Positions 54,971 to 63,902 of a stretch of 64,000 nt of DNA are shown here, in pieces. The DNA lies in assembly GCA_016286035.1 (NCBI GenBank), contig JAEERY010000013.1:124001-188000 (forward strand), in the 5' to 3' direction. Position 1 is the stretch's first letter. The number at the start of each line of letters is the position of its first letter. A model generated the notes under the pieces. That model saw only the letters and a program-made list of their open reading frames with translations, searched no databases and was not told the origin of the DNA. The position numbers and the translations under genes were made by a program. Origin of the DNA: Lachnospiraceae bacterium. Lineage in GTDB: Bacteria > Bacillota > Clostridia > Lachnospirales > Lachnospiraceae.

Positions 54971-55000
54971 TAAAAAATAAAACCCGTTGCCGGGTTTTAT
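54971..55000 (-). terminator. Terminator after rpoZ
   Basis: Perfect ten-pair stem ATAAAACCCG / CGGGTTTTAT with four-base loop, then TTTTTT on the minus strand, four bases past the rpoZ stop. Confidence 0.93.
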
Positions 55001-55003
55001 CTT

Positions 55004-55240
55004 CTATTCCTCATCATCGCTGATAATGTGTATCTTTGACTCGTTGAGTTCGTCAACCGCAACCGAAAGGGCTTTTCTTCCCTCCGCATCTACCAGTGCA
55101 TCATCACCGGCAATTATCTGTCTTGCTCTCTTGGATGTTGCCATCACGATGGAATATCGTGAATTAACAACCTTTGCCTCTCCGGGTTCAACCTCGCTGT
55201 TAACTACCTTCATTAGATCAGAATAAGATGGATGTAACAT
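55004..55240 (-). CDS. rpoZ: RNA polymerase omega subunit
   Basis: 78 aa from ATG 55240 (GGAGAT upstream). The core NSRYSIVMATSKRARQIIAGDD matches the omega signature (RYxLVxxAAKRARQL). It supports assembly of the beta' subunit. The C-terminal end is acidic (HIISDDEE). It is the last gene of the yicC-gmk-rpoZ transcript and precedes a strong terminator. Confidence 0.95.
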   Translation of the reverse strand: MLHPSYSDLMKVVNSEVEPGEAKVVNSRYSIVMATSKRARQIIAGDDALVDAEGRKALSVAVDELNESKIHIISDDEE

Positions 55241-55261
55241 GTTATCTCCTTTCAACTATCT

Positions 55262-55882
55262 TCAGATATTCTTCAGATCTTCTCTTATTTTCTTGATAAA
55301 TTCACTGTTTCTTGAAGCCTTTAACTTGGCTTTCTGTATGATATCATGCATATCCTCTATGCACGTTTCAAGGTCGTCATTGACTATGAGATATTCATAT
55401 TCCTCGATACCTTCCGATTCCTCGGCTGCTCTTTTGAGTCTCTTAAAAATCACTTCCTCAGTCTCGGTACCTCGACCTTTTAATCTTTCGATAAGTGTCT
55501 GTGCATCCTTGGTCGTCACAAACAACAGCAATGCTTCGGGAAAACGCTTCTTTATCTGCAAAGCTCCCTGTATCTCTATCTCTAACAGAACATCTTTTCC
55601 GGCATCAAGCTGTTCGAACACATAATCCTTTGGAGTCCCGTAATAGTTTCCGACATACTGGGCATGCTCGATCAGTTTTCCGTCTTCGATATTCTTTTCA
55701 AACTGCTCTCTCGTTATGAAAAAATATTCTCTCCCGTCAACCTCGCCCGGTCTGGGAGCTCTGGTAGTCATTGATACAGACAGGGCATAGTTGTCATACT
55801 TTGACAATAACCCCTTCATCAGTGTACCTTTTCCTGCACCGGAAAAACCCGATACAACAGTCAGCAGACCTTTTTTCTCCAT
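55262..55882 (-). CDS. gmk: Guanylate kinase
   Basis: 206 aa from ATG 55882 (AGGTG six bases before). P-loop VVSGFSGAGKGTLMKGL (residues about 8-24), then SVSMTTRAPRPGEVDGREYFF for GMP binding, and LLEIEIQGALQIKKRFPEALLLFV. It phosphorylates GMP to GDP. 25 bases from yicC stop, and 21 from rpoZ. The remA gene that often lies between yicC and gmk is absent. Confidence 0.96.
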   Translation of the reverse strand: MEKKGLLTVVSGFSGAGKGTLMKGLLSKYDNYALSVSMTTRAPRPGEVDGREYFFITREQFEKNIEDGKLIEHAQYVGNYYGTPKDYVFEQLDAGKDVLLEIEIQGALQIKKRFPEALLLFVTTKDAQTLIERLKGRGTETEEVIFKRLKRAAEESEGIEEYEYLIVNDDLETCIEDMHDIIQKAKLKASRNSEFIKKIREDLKNI

Positions 55883-55907
55883 AGACATCACCTGTTATCA
55901 CTAATAA

Positions 55908-56786
55908 CTACTCTATATTCTGTATCTGCTCTCTTACCTTTTCTATCTCGGTCTTAAGCTCGATACCCCTGTTTGCTATCTCAAGATCACTCACCTTGCT
56001 TAAGGTGGTGTTTGCCTCCCTGTTCATCTCCTGAGCAATGAAGTCAAGCTTTCTTCCAATGCTTCCACCTGCAATAAGAACGGATTTCATTGTGTTGATA
56101 TGGCTTCTAAGTCTTACCATCTCTTCATCAACACATATCTTATCCGCAAATATGGTGACTTCCTGCACGATACGGCTGTCATCTATATTTGCATCGTCTA
56201 ACATCTCTCTTACCCTGTCGATAAGCTTTGCCCTGTAATCCTCAATGATAGTGGGACACTTGCTCTCTATGAAATCGACAACCTCGAGCATGTGGTCAAG
56301 TTTTGCGATGATATCTGTTCTTAAGTTCTCGCCTTCTTTTATCCTTGTCTCAACAAATGCTTCGCAGGCACCTCTTATGGCCTTGTCGAGCATTCTCCAG
56401 ATGCCTTCCTCGTCTATCTCAACATCATCAAGCGTGAACACTTCGGGATATCTCGAAACAAGTGAAACCCTTACATCATTCTCAATACCAAACTCCTGAG
56501 ACATCTGATTGAGATACTTAAGGTATTCGGCAGCAACTTCGGGATGATACTTGATCGTAACATTGTTCTCCGAATTGTCCTCATACGTTATAAAAAGATC
56601 TATCTTTCCTCTCTGCATGTATTCCTTTAAGAGGTTTCTTATAGATGCATCGAAGAAATTAAGCTTCTTGGGCATCTTGATGGATACATCCAGATATCTG
56701 TGATTTACTGATTTGATCTCTACGGTTACTTTACGATTCTCTTCGGCTATCTCACACCTGCCGAAGCCTGTCATACTCTTGATCAT
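55908..56786 (-). CDS. yicC: YicC-family endoribonuclease
   Basis: 292 aa from ATG 56786 (TGGGGA upstream). The start IKSMTGFGRCE and end GRKLDFIAQEMNREANTTLSKVSD are diagnostic (YicC_N and DUF1732). Between them VKSVNHRYLDVSIKMPKKL and ITYEDNSEN. YicC proteins are RNases that cut small regulatory RNAs and mRNA in Bacillus and E. coli. The promoter TTGACG-18-TATAAT lies at 56833-56862, and the unit continues through gmk and rpoZ. Confidence 0.94.
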   Translation of the reverse strand: MIKSMTGFGRCEIAEENRKVTVEIKSVNHRYLDVSIKMPKKLNFFDASIRNLLKEYMQRGKIDLFITYEDNSENNVTIKYHPEVAAEYLKYLNQMSQEFGIENDVRVSLVSRYPEVFTLDDVEIDEEGIWRMLDKAIRGACEAFVETRIKEGENLRTDIIAKLDHMLEVVDFIESKCPTIIEDYRAKLIDRVREMLDDANIDDSRIVQEVTIFADKICVDEEMVRLRSHINTMKSVLIAGGSIGRKLDFIAQEMNREANTTLSKVSDLEIANRGIELKTEIEKVREQIQNIE

Positions 56787-56832
56787 GTTATTCCCCATAT
56801 TTTTTCTATATGCGCATTTGCATACAAAGTAG

Positions 56833-56862
56833 ATTATAGTCCAAAACCTCTTGATACGTCAA
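56833..56862 (-). promoter_or_regulatory. Sigma-A promoter of the yicC-gmk-rpoZ unit
   Basis: TTGACG (56857-56862) and TATAAT (56833-56838) on the minus strand, 18 bases apart. It lies directly downstream of the NFACT stop, with no terminator between. Confidence 0.75.
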
Positions 56863-56873
56863 TACATATGCTC

Positions 56874-58655
56874 TTATTCTATACGCTGTATGTCAGAGAT
56901 ATCCGAATCTATGAGCATCGAATAATTCGTATGGTAAATGACGAATCCCACCGGCTGTCCCGGAGATTTCTTAACATGCTTCTTCTGTATATAGTCTATC
57001 TCTATCTGGCTTTCGCCGTCCGCCTTGCTGTAATGGGCCGCAAGCCTTGCCGCCTCTTCAAACGTTCTGTCAGGCAGTTCTTTGTTTTCGCTCTTTACTA
57101 TCACATGACTTCCCGGTCTCTTCTTTGCATGGAACCACCAGTCATTTCCCGTTGCGACCTTAAACGTAAGCTCCTCATTCTGGTAATTGTTCTTTCCGAC
57201 ATACATATGAAATCCGTCCGAGCTTATATAATGAAAAGGCTTGCTTGCAAATCTCTGTTTCTTTGCAATACCTTTTTTCTTTATGAATCCGCTGTCTGTT
57301 AGCTCTTTTTTTATATCGTTTAGATCTTCTTCCTTTTCGGCTATATCGAGGGCGGTCATTATGGATTCGAGATGATCTATCTCATTCTTTACCTGTACGG
57401 TAAGTCCCTCTAAAGCTTCCTTTGTCCTTTTCAATTTACCGTATCTGTCAAAATACTTTGCAGCATTCTCCATGGGAGTAAGGTCAGGATCCAGAGGTAT
57501 CGTTATCTTATCTCCCGTATAGTAATTATCCGCCTCATAACTCTTTGTACCTTCCGGGATGTTATATCCGTAGGCATGTAGCAGTTCTCCGTAGACTTTG
57601 TATTTATCCATCTTTTCAGTGTCTTTAAGCTGTTTAAGCTGCAGATCGTATTTCTTTACATCCCTTTCAAGATGCAGGCTCACTATCTTTCTGAGATCGA
57701 CACTCTTTTGTCTGATCCGGGTTATCTTCTCCTTTTCGGCATAAAATGCGATTATGAGTTTTGAAGCACTCTTCATGTGCTTTTGATCCTCTGGGGCATA
57801 GCTGCAGACCGGTACCATGCAGAAATCCTTCGGGATACCTCTCTCATAAAGGATCACGGGATCATATTCGTTTTTCTTTATCCTATCCATGTAGGAGTCA
57901 AACACTTTATAAAGTCTGTGTTTATCATCATTGGTAAGTCTGTCCGTAGCCGCATCCGCATTTTCGATACGTGAGCATATCTCGTTTGCCATCATCGGTG
58001 ACAGACCGGTGTAAGTAGAATAGATAGCCTTGAATGTCTCCATCGGTTTCCCTAATGCGACGTCAGTGAATTCTTTCTCATCGGTCTCAAGAGGATTTAG
58101 CTTATCAAGAGTCTTTGGAACAAAATATTCTGCTCCCGGCAACACCTCTCTTACCGAGCTTACAAGTCCCGATATATGCTTAATGCTCTCAAGTACTCTG
58201 TTCTCATCATCCGTAAATATGATATTGCTGTATTTACCCATGAGTTCGACAATGAGCTTTTTATGCTTAAGGTCTCCCATCTCATCAAGATGCTCTATTT
58301 CAAAAACGATGATCCTTTCAAAATCCGGCTGGTATATGTCCACTATGCGTCCGTTCTGTATATGTTTTCTCAAAAACATGCAAAATGTCGGTGCCACTTC
58401 GGGACTCACCTTGTTATCATCAGTTATGTAAACCAAAGGAAGGGACGCATTGGCACTTAAGACCACTCTTACCTGTGCCCTCTTTGTCGCAATCCCGTCT
58501 GACCCAAAATCGCCGCCGTTTTCACGGCGGCTTGTCTTTATTGTCAGTAATATCTCATCTTTTTCCGGCTGTGCTATCTTGTATATCCTGCCGTCCAGAC
58601 AGGTCTCTTTAAGATCATGCACAATGGCTGATATCGTAATGCCATCGAATGCCAT
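56874..58655 (-). CDS. rqcH: NFACT-family ribosome quality-control protein (RqcH-like)
   Basis: 593 aa. The NFACT-N domain opens FDGITISAIVHDLKETCLDGRIYKI; a long coiled coil (about 270-420) follows; then the NFACT-R domain with GNDWWFHAKKRPGSHVIVK and ARLAAHYSKADG. These proteins bind stalled 50S subunits and recruit tRNA-Ala to add Ala tails. They were formerly called fibronectin-binding proteins. AGGAG precedes ATG 58655. It is read from the C11 protease side. Confidence 0.95.
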   Translation of the reverse strand: MAFDGITISAIVHDLKETCLDGRIYKIAQPEKDEILLTIKTSRRENGGDFGSDGIATKRAQVRVVLSANASLPLVYITDDNKVSPEVAPTFCMFLRKHIQNGRIVDIYQPDFERIIVFEIEHLDEMGDLKHKKLIVELMGKYSNIIFTDDENRVLESIKHISGLVSSVREVLPGAEYFVPKTLDKLNPLETDEKEFTDVALGKPMETFKAIYSTYTGLSPMMANEICSRIENADAATDRLTNDDKHRLYKVFDSYMDRIKKNEYDPVILYERGIPKDFCMVPVCSYAPEDQKHMKSASKLIIAFYAEKEKITRIRQKSVDLRKIVSLHLERDVKKYDLQLKQLKDTEKMDKYKVYGELLHAYGYNIPEGTKSYEADNYYTGDKITIPLDPDLTPMENAAKYFDRYGKLKRTKEALEGLTVQVKNEIDHLESIMTALDIAEKEEDLNDIKKELTDSGFIKKKGIAKKQRFASKPFHYISSDGFHMYVGKNNYQNEELTFKVATGNDWWFHAKKRPGSHVIVKSENKELPDRTFEEAARLAAHYSKADGESQIEIDYIQKKHVKKSPGQPVGFVIYHTNYSMLIDSDISDIQRIE

Positions 58656-58670
58656 AATAAAATACTCCTA

Positions 58671-61055
58671 TTAAGGTATAACGGGTGTCCAGTACTTCTG
58701 GTTGTATATATCCGTAAACCTGTATGTTGCCTGTGTGGGTGAACCCGCTATCTTTACATTTGATATCTGCGTGTTTGATGTAAGTGTGATCTTTGCATCA
58801 AGAAGATAGCTGTCAGAGTATTCACCACCATATGTGTAGTAATCGCAGATGGGTTCTATAACATCACCCGCTTTTACTTCCTCTATGTTCTTTGCCACTG
58901 CCTCAGTCTCTCCCTCAGTGTAAACAAAGCGTGCACCTGAGATATATCCGTTCGGATTTGCACTGTCAAAGGTGAGCAGAAGCTCTGCTCTTTCACCGTT
59001 TAAGAAGCAGGGTACATAACCTGTGATCGTATATGAATCGGAATAATCAACCGTATCCATGTGATAGTAAGGAACAACCTGACCGTCTATCGCAAGCCAA
59101 GTTCCGTCATATTCACCGATAAGATTTCCGTCATCATCAAACTCAAATACGTTGTCCATACCAAGGTCTATATAGCCTTCACCGTCATCAACGAATACAT
59201 TGAGTTCAACATCCTGAACAAGATCCCACTGATCATCCGACATGACGATCTTGTTTGTACCGCCTGCTGCTGTCCACTTAAGGTTATTGATATCAAGATA
59301 GTTGTTCGAGATATAATCCGCAGTTTCCTGATCGCTTATATCACGTCCCATGAACAGATCGAGCACCGATGCATCAAATCCGTATGATGCTGCAGATCCG
59401 CTCGATGAGCCCGAACCTCCGAGCATTCCGGATAACATTGACATTATCGCATCGGAACTTCCGCCAGAGGGTGCATTAACGCTTCCGCCGCCAAGTAAAG
59501 AACCCGTCAGTGAAGAATAGGGATTGGATGTACCGCCGGCTGACATCTGTCCCGCTGTTTCTGTCGATGCAAACTGCTGGATACACTTTGAATACTCACT
59601 GTCCATTCCTATCTTCTTAAACAGATTCAGTGCATTGCTGACCTTGCCTGTCTTCTGATAAGGGAAGTAGATAGCAAGCCCGTGAGCATCTGTCATGCTT
59701 GAAGATGTTCTGTTGTATTTGATCGCTCCCTTAAGAGCATCAGCCAGATCCTTGCCTTCCTGGTTTCCTATATTCTCACAGAAATGCACAAGGTCTATCT
59801 GATCGATCTTTGATGACTGTGCGAACTCTCTTGTATTCTTTCTGGCGTTTGATACCTTCTTGTATCCGTCATTCTTTATAAGGTCGTTTGTAGACTTTGC
59901 AAACTCAGTAAGCTGATCAGGAACTGTCGCTTTAAGCTCAGCAAGGTCTACAACCGATAATGTGGTCTTCTGTCCTCTGCATTTCTGATTACATACATCC
60001 ACAAAATCATCTATTATGTTCTTTCCTATCTCAACCGTTGACATTGATGTATTGGCTGAAAGCTTTGTAAGCCAGTCGGTATAATACCAGCCGACACCGG
60101 GTTCCGTCTCTTCTGATGCGATCATGTAATCGGCATACTTCTCGAGCATGAGACCGTTTTCAACGGTAGCCATAAGACAGGTATCAAAACCTATGAAATC
60201 ATAGTATATGCCGGCATTGCTTAAAGCCGTATCCAGTCCCGCAAGGTTCATCGAACCTGCTGAAGAATTCTTTTCATCATATCCGTAACCTGTGATAGAA
60301 CCGCCGCCGTGATCCCATAAGATAAGATTCATCCTGTCTGCGGGGAAGTTCTTCGCACCATAGTTGATAAATGATGTAAGTGTAGCGGGATCTACCATTG
60401 CGCCGTTTCCCATATCCTGCTCCAGACATATGAACTTTCCGTCCTTTATCTGGTAGATCTGGTTCTTCGAAGAACTTATTACATTATTCTTCCATGATTT
60501 ACATCCGCCTGTATATACGATCAGGTTCACCTTATCGGAGATATTTGCCTTTAACATCTCATTAAGGTCATTGGTCGCCATGCCGCTCTTTGATTCAAGG
60601 TCGGTTCCGCACATATATACCATTATGGTAACAGTATCCTGTCCGTTACCCTTAACGGTAAATCTCTTGTCTCTTGCGCCTTCGGCCACGGTCATATCAG
60701 CCTGAGTCGTATTTGTCGAAGTTGAAACATAGCTGTCCTGAGTCTGTGTCTGTCCGGTAAGATCAAAAAGATCACTCTGACCTGTTGATACTCCTGAATC
60801 TCCTCCCAGGAATGACTTAATGAGGAAAAATACGATCAGTACGGCAACACCGCCCATACCGAAACCTGCTCTAGTTCCGGCTCTTTTGCCGCTTCCGCCT
60901 CCTGATAACTGGGTATGAGTACCCGACTGAGAGCTGTTTGAATGCGAGTTCACATTTCCGACAGGTCCTGTTCCCAGTCCGCTTCCTTTTTTATTTACAC
61001 TGCTCGAGCCTTCTGTGACATGTTTCTCACGGCCCGTAGGTCTGTTCTTATCCAT
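58671..61055 (-). CDS. Clostripain-family (C11) cysteine protease, membrane-anchored
   Basis: 794 aa from ATG 61055 (GGAGGAT upstream). A cytosolic Ser/Gly/Asn-rich N-part, one membrane helix (about 68-88), then the C11 catalytic domain (about 145-490): NLILWDHGGGSITGYG with catalytic His and YDFIGFDTCLMATVE with catalytic Cys. A Gly/Ser-rich stretch follows (about 505-565) and a beta-rich C-terminal domain of about 200. Clostripain cleaves after Arg. The family also has secreted gut proteases. It is anchored outside the cell. A terminator upstream makes it an independent transcript with NFACT. Confidence 0.9.
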   Translation of the reverse strand: MDKNRPTGREKHVTEGSSSVNKKGSGLGTGPVGNVNSHSNSSQSGTHTQLSGGGSGKRAGTRAGFGMGGVAVLIVFFLIKSFLGGDSGVSTGQSDLFDLTGQTQTQDSYVSTSTNTTQADMTVAEGARDKRFTVKGNGQDTVTIMVYMCGTDLESKSGMATNDLNEMLKANISDKVNLIVYTGGCKSWKNNVISSSKNQIYQIKDGKFICLEQDMGNGAMVDPATLTSFINYGAKNFPADRMNLILWDHGGGSITGYGYDEKNSSAGSMNLAGLDTALSNAGIYYDFIGFDTCLMATVENGLMLEKYADYMIASEETEPGVGWYYTDWLTKLSANTSMSTVEIGKNIIDDFVDVCNQKCRGQKTTLSVVDLAELKATVPDQLTEFAKSTNDLIKNDGYKKVSNARKNTREFAQSSKIDQIDLVHFCENIGNQEGKDLADALKGAIKYNRTSSSMTDAHGLAIYFPYQKTGKVSNALNLFKKIGMDSEYSKCIQQFASTETAGQMSAGGTSNPYSSLTGSLLGGGSVNAPSGGSSDAIMSMLSGMLGGSGSSSGSAASYGFDASVLDLFMGRDISDQETADYISNNYLDINNLKWTAAGGTNKIVMSDDQWDLVQDVELNVFVDDGEGYIDLGMDNVFEFDDDGNLIGEYDGTWLAIDGQVVPYYHMDTVDYSDSYTITGYVPCFLNGERAELLLTFDSANPNGYISGARFVYTEGETEAVAKNIEEVKAGDVIEPICDYYTYGGEYSDSYLLDAKITLTSNTQISNVKIAGSPTQATYRFTDIYNQKYWTPVIP

Positions 61056-61107
61056 AACATCCTCCATTCTTTAATAACCAACTCACATTTTATCACTTAT
61101 CAGGCAT

Positions 61108-61139
61108 CAAAAAAAGTCCCCTTTGTGTTAAAGGGGACT
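61108..61139 (-). terminator. Terminator after the VWA gene
   Basis: Perfect ten-pair stem AGTCCCCTTT / AAAGGGGACT with five-base loop, then TTTTTT on the minus strand, 13 bases past the stop at 61152. Confidence 0.95.
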
Positions 61140-61151
61140 CTGCTGCTCATC

Positions 61152-62912
61152 TTATTCGTACCATGCTCCCGTGTCAGAACCGTTTAATACAGTTTCCATC
61201 AGAGAGAGGAATTCCTGCTTGTATTCATCATCGGGATCGATCTTCTTAACATTCTTTATTGCCTGTTCGATAGCTTCTTCTCTTGACATGTCCACAAGAT
61301 ATTCGCTGTCTGTAAGTGCCATTGCATATTCGGCAACACTGGTTGCGAAGATGAAATCATCTGAAGGTCTGCTGGTATAGTTGTTTGCACTTATAGGGAA
61401 CTCAAGATACTTTGATTCATTCTTGTCTGGATCCTTGTATGCTATTGAAAGTGTGCACCACTCATCCTTTGAGTTTCCTTTTTCAGATATAACGCTGTCC
61501 TGATACTTGAGATCTCCGCCCTTTGAACTGCTGTCTGCAAGTGTTATCTCGTAAACTGCCGTTACCTGATGACCTGCACCGAGCTCACCGCCGTCCTTTG
61601 TATCATCTGTGAAATCCTCTGCGGCAAGTGCTCTGTTCTCGTAACCTACCAGTCTGTACTGTGAAACCATGGCGGGATTAAACTCAACCTGGAGCTTTGT
61701 ATCCTTTGCTATCGTATAGAGTGTTGAATTCATCTCTTCAACAAGGACTTTTTCTGCCTCTTTTATTGAATCGATGTAAGAATAGTTTCCGTTTCCTGCA
61801 TCAGCAAGTGTCTCAGCTGTTGTATCATTGTAATTGCCCATTCCGAATCCAAGAACTGAAAGGAATACACCCGAATCCTTCTTTTCGCTTATAAGATCAT
61901 TAAGATCGTCGCCTGAGCACTTTCCGATATTGAAATCGCCGTCGGTTGCAAGGATGACTCTGTTGTTTCCACCCTTAATGAAGTTCTCTTCAGCTATTTC
62001 ATAAGCAAGTTCGATACCGCCTTCACCGTTTGTTGCTCCACCGGCTTTAAGCTTTTCAAATGCTCTGTTGATCTTTGATGTCTGATCACCGGGAACGCCT
62101 TCAAGTACAACATGTGTGCCGCTTGCGTATGTTACTATCGAAACCCTGTCATTCTCTGTAAGGTTCTCAACCAGAAGCTCCATTGCATCCTTTAAAAGAG
62201 GAAGCTTGTTTGAGCTATTCATGGATCCTGATATATCAAGAAGAAAAACGATATTTGAATCGGGCTTATTCTTCTCCTTAAGATCCTTTGTGTTGACACC
62301 CAGGATCATGAGCATGTTGTTCTTGTTCCAGGGACATTCGGAAACGACTGCATCCACACCGAATCTCTCACCGTTCTTGGGTGCTGAGTAATCATACTTA
62401 AAGTAGTTTATAAGCTCTTCCGCACGGATCGAACCCTTCGGGAAGTTGTATAATCCGTAACCGTCATTTACGAATCTTCTCATATTTGCGTAGCTTGCCG
62501 TATCCACATCTGCCGCAAATGTTGAAAGAGGATCGCTCATTACACTGTTGAATCCGTTCTCGGGATTAAATGTGTATGTCTCTCCTGATGCATCATTGTT
62601 CTGTGCATATCTTCTTTCAGGTACCACTGACTTCTTTGCCGAAGAATCATCATAGTCATACCATGCTTCTCCTTCCGCCTCCACCATTGCCGGCTCGTAT
62701 TCAACCGCATATGATGCATCACTTGTTGCTGCGGAATTTACCGAGCTTTCTGTTTTTGAATGTGTACCGGTATCAGCCGGTGCCTCGTCAGCTGTTGCAT
62801 AAGCTTCTGTAGCTGTTGCATCCGAAGTTTCAGCTGATGAGTTACCGCATCCTGCTACTGTTGTCACTGCCATTATTGTTGCAAGTAATAAAACGACTAT
62901 TCTCTTCTTCAT
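61152..62912 (-). CDS. YfbK-type von Willebrand factor A lipoprotein
   Basis: 586 aa. Signal peptide ends V-A-G-C (Cys 22), a lipobox. An Ala/Thr/Ser/Glu-rich linker (to about 95) leads to the YfbK N-terminal domain (FAADVDTASYANMRRFVNDG), the VWA domain (about 205-390) with complete MIDAS site DISGSMNSS, GATNGEG and LATDGDFN, and the YfbK_C part. Such proteins bind metal and partners outside the membrane, in surface or stress processes. The gene follows the anti-sigma gene with a 126-base spacer rich in T; an own promoter is possible. GGGAGG precedes ATG 62912. Confidence 0.92.
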   Translation of the reverse strand: MKKRIVVLLLATIMAVTTVAGCGNSSAETSDATATEAYATADEAPADTGTHSKTESSVNSAATSDASYAVEYEPAMVEAEGEAWYDYDDSSAKKSVVPERRYAQNNDASGETYTFNPENGFNSVMSDPLSTFAADVDTASYANMRRFVNDGYGLYNFPKGSIRAEELINYFKYDYSAPKNGERFGVDAVVSECPWNKNNMLMILGVNTKDLKEKNKPDSNIVFLLDISGSMNSSNKLPLLKDAMELLVENLTENDRVSIVTYASGTHVVLEGVPGDQTSKINRAFEKLKAGGATNGEGGIELAYEIAEENFIKGGNNRVILATDGDFNIGKCSGDDLNDLISEKKDSGVFLSVLGFGMGNYNDTTAETLADAGNGNYSYIDSIKEAEKVLVEEMNSTLYTIAKDTKLQVEFNPAMVSQYRLVGYENRALAAEDFTDDTKDGGELGAGHQVTAVYEITLADSSSKGGDLKYQDSVISEKGNSKDEWCTLSIAYKDPDKNESKYLEFPISANNYTSRPSDDFIFATSVAEYAMALTDSEYLVDMSREEAIEQAIKNVKKIDPDDEYKQEFLSLMETVLNGSDTGAWYE

Positions 62913-63038
62913 AAGTGATTCCTCCCAATAAATAACTTTTTCAATTACATCCTCAAGGTTTTTTCATCCCCTGTTATTATATATACGTAACAGCATTTAA
63001 TTATTTATGGTATTATTTTTAATTTTTTTAAAATTTTT

Positions 63039-63902
63039 TTATTCGGTCTTGTTTTCTTCGTAAATGACCTCTTTTGTATCATCGTTTTTAATTACGGAAA
63101 GCAGTTTTACAGTACCGTCATCAGCCTTATTTAAGCAGATCAGATATTTATCATCAGTAGCCTCATCCGTAAAGCTGTATATGAGTACATTTTCATCTGT
63201 TTTAACAGCATGGTTTAGTGTAAGCTCTTCAGCATTATCAACAGCTTCAAACTCCACAGGGTTCTTTATTCCCGCTATTGAAAGCTGTAATGCTATCTTG
63301 GTCGCATCGGATGCATCGCACTCCAGTGCTTCTGATATAACACTTATCATCTGATCATCAGCTACAACACCTTCTCTTGCCTTGGCATATTTATTGTCAT
63401 CTGTTTCGGCACTGAGTGTAGCACTGTCACTGTCCACGCCTTCATACTCTTCAACCGCTGCTGCCGGTGCCTCATCAAATTCAGCGTTTTCCTGTATGGC
63501 AGCCGCTTCATTTGATTCCTCTGCTTTTGTATATGAAGCCTCATCTGAAGCTGCTTCATATGCAACCGAATCGGAAGCCTCATATGCCGTTGCCGTATCA
63601 GCCATCGGAGCGGTTGATGCGGAATCTTTTGAACCGCCTATCATCCTGAATACACCTACCGCAAGGATAAGACACGCTGCCGCTGCCGCATATCTGCTTA
63701 TAAGTGCGATTGTTTTTCTTCTCTTTATCTTTTTGATCACAAGATCTTCATCTGACTCTGTTTCTTCTTTTTTATCGATATATGCTATCTTTTCATTTTT
63801 TTTGTTTGCTTCGTATTCGTCTACACCTGCTTCTATCCTGCTCCAGAGATCCGGCAGTTCTAAACTTATGGCATCTCTGTATTCAGTTTCAAGACTCTTC
63901 AT
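63039..63902 (-). CDS. Membrane anti-sigma-factor-like protein
   Basis: 287 aa. N-terminal about 70 residues are charged and cytosolic, then one membrane helix (TIALISRYAAAAACLILAVGVF, about 68-92), then an Ala/Ser/Glu/Tyr/Asp-rich outside linker (to about 180) and a small C-terminal domain. It overlaps the end of an ECF sigma gene, the usual place for an anti-sigma. No HxxxCxxC zinc motif is seen, so it is not a ZAS type. It would hold the sigma at the membrane until an outside signal. Role in this form is inferred from position. Confidence 0.75.
   Translation of the reverse strand: MKSLETEYRDAISLELPDLWSRIEAGVDEYEANKKNEKIAYIDKKEETESDEDLVIKKIKRRKTIALISRYAAAAACLILAVGVFRMIGGSKDSASTAPMADTATAYEASDSVAYEAASDEASYTKAEESNEAAAIQENAEFDEAPAAAVEEYEGVDSDSATLSAETDDNKYAKAREGVVADDQMISVISEALECDASDATKIALQLSIAGIKNPVEFEAVDNAEELTLNHAVKTDENVLIYSFTDEATDDKYLICLNKADDGTVKLLSVIKNDDTKEVIYEENKTE

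Noticed and set aside
58505-58531. Strong hairpin GCCGCCGT-TTTC-ACGGCGGC
   Set aside because: It lies inside the NFACT coding region with no T-tract; probably a chance palindrome from codons for Arg, Glu, Asn and Gly.
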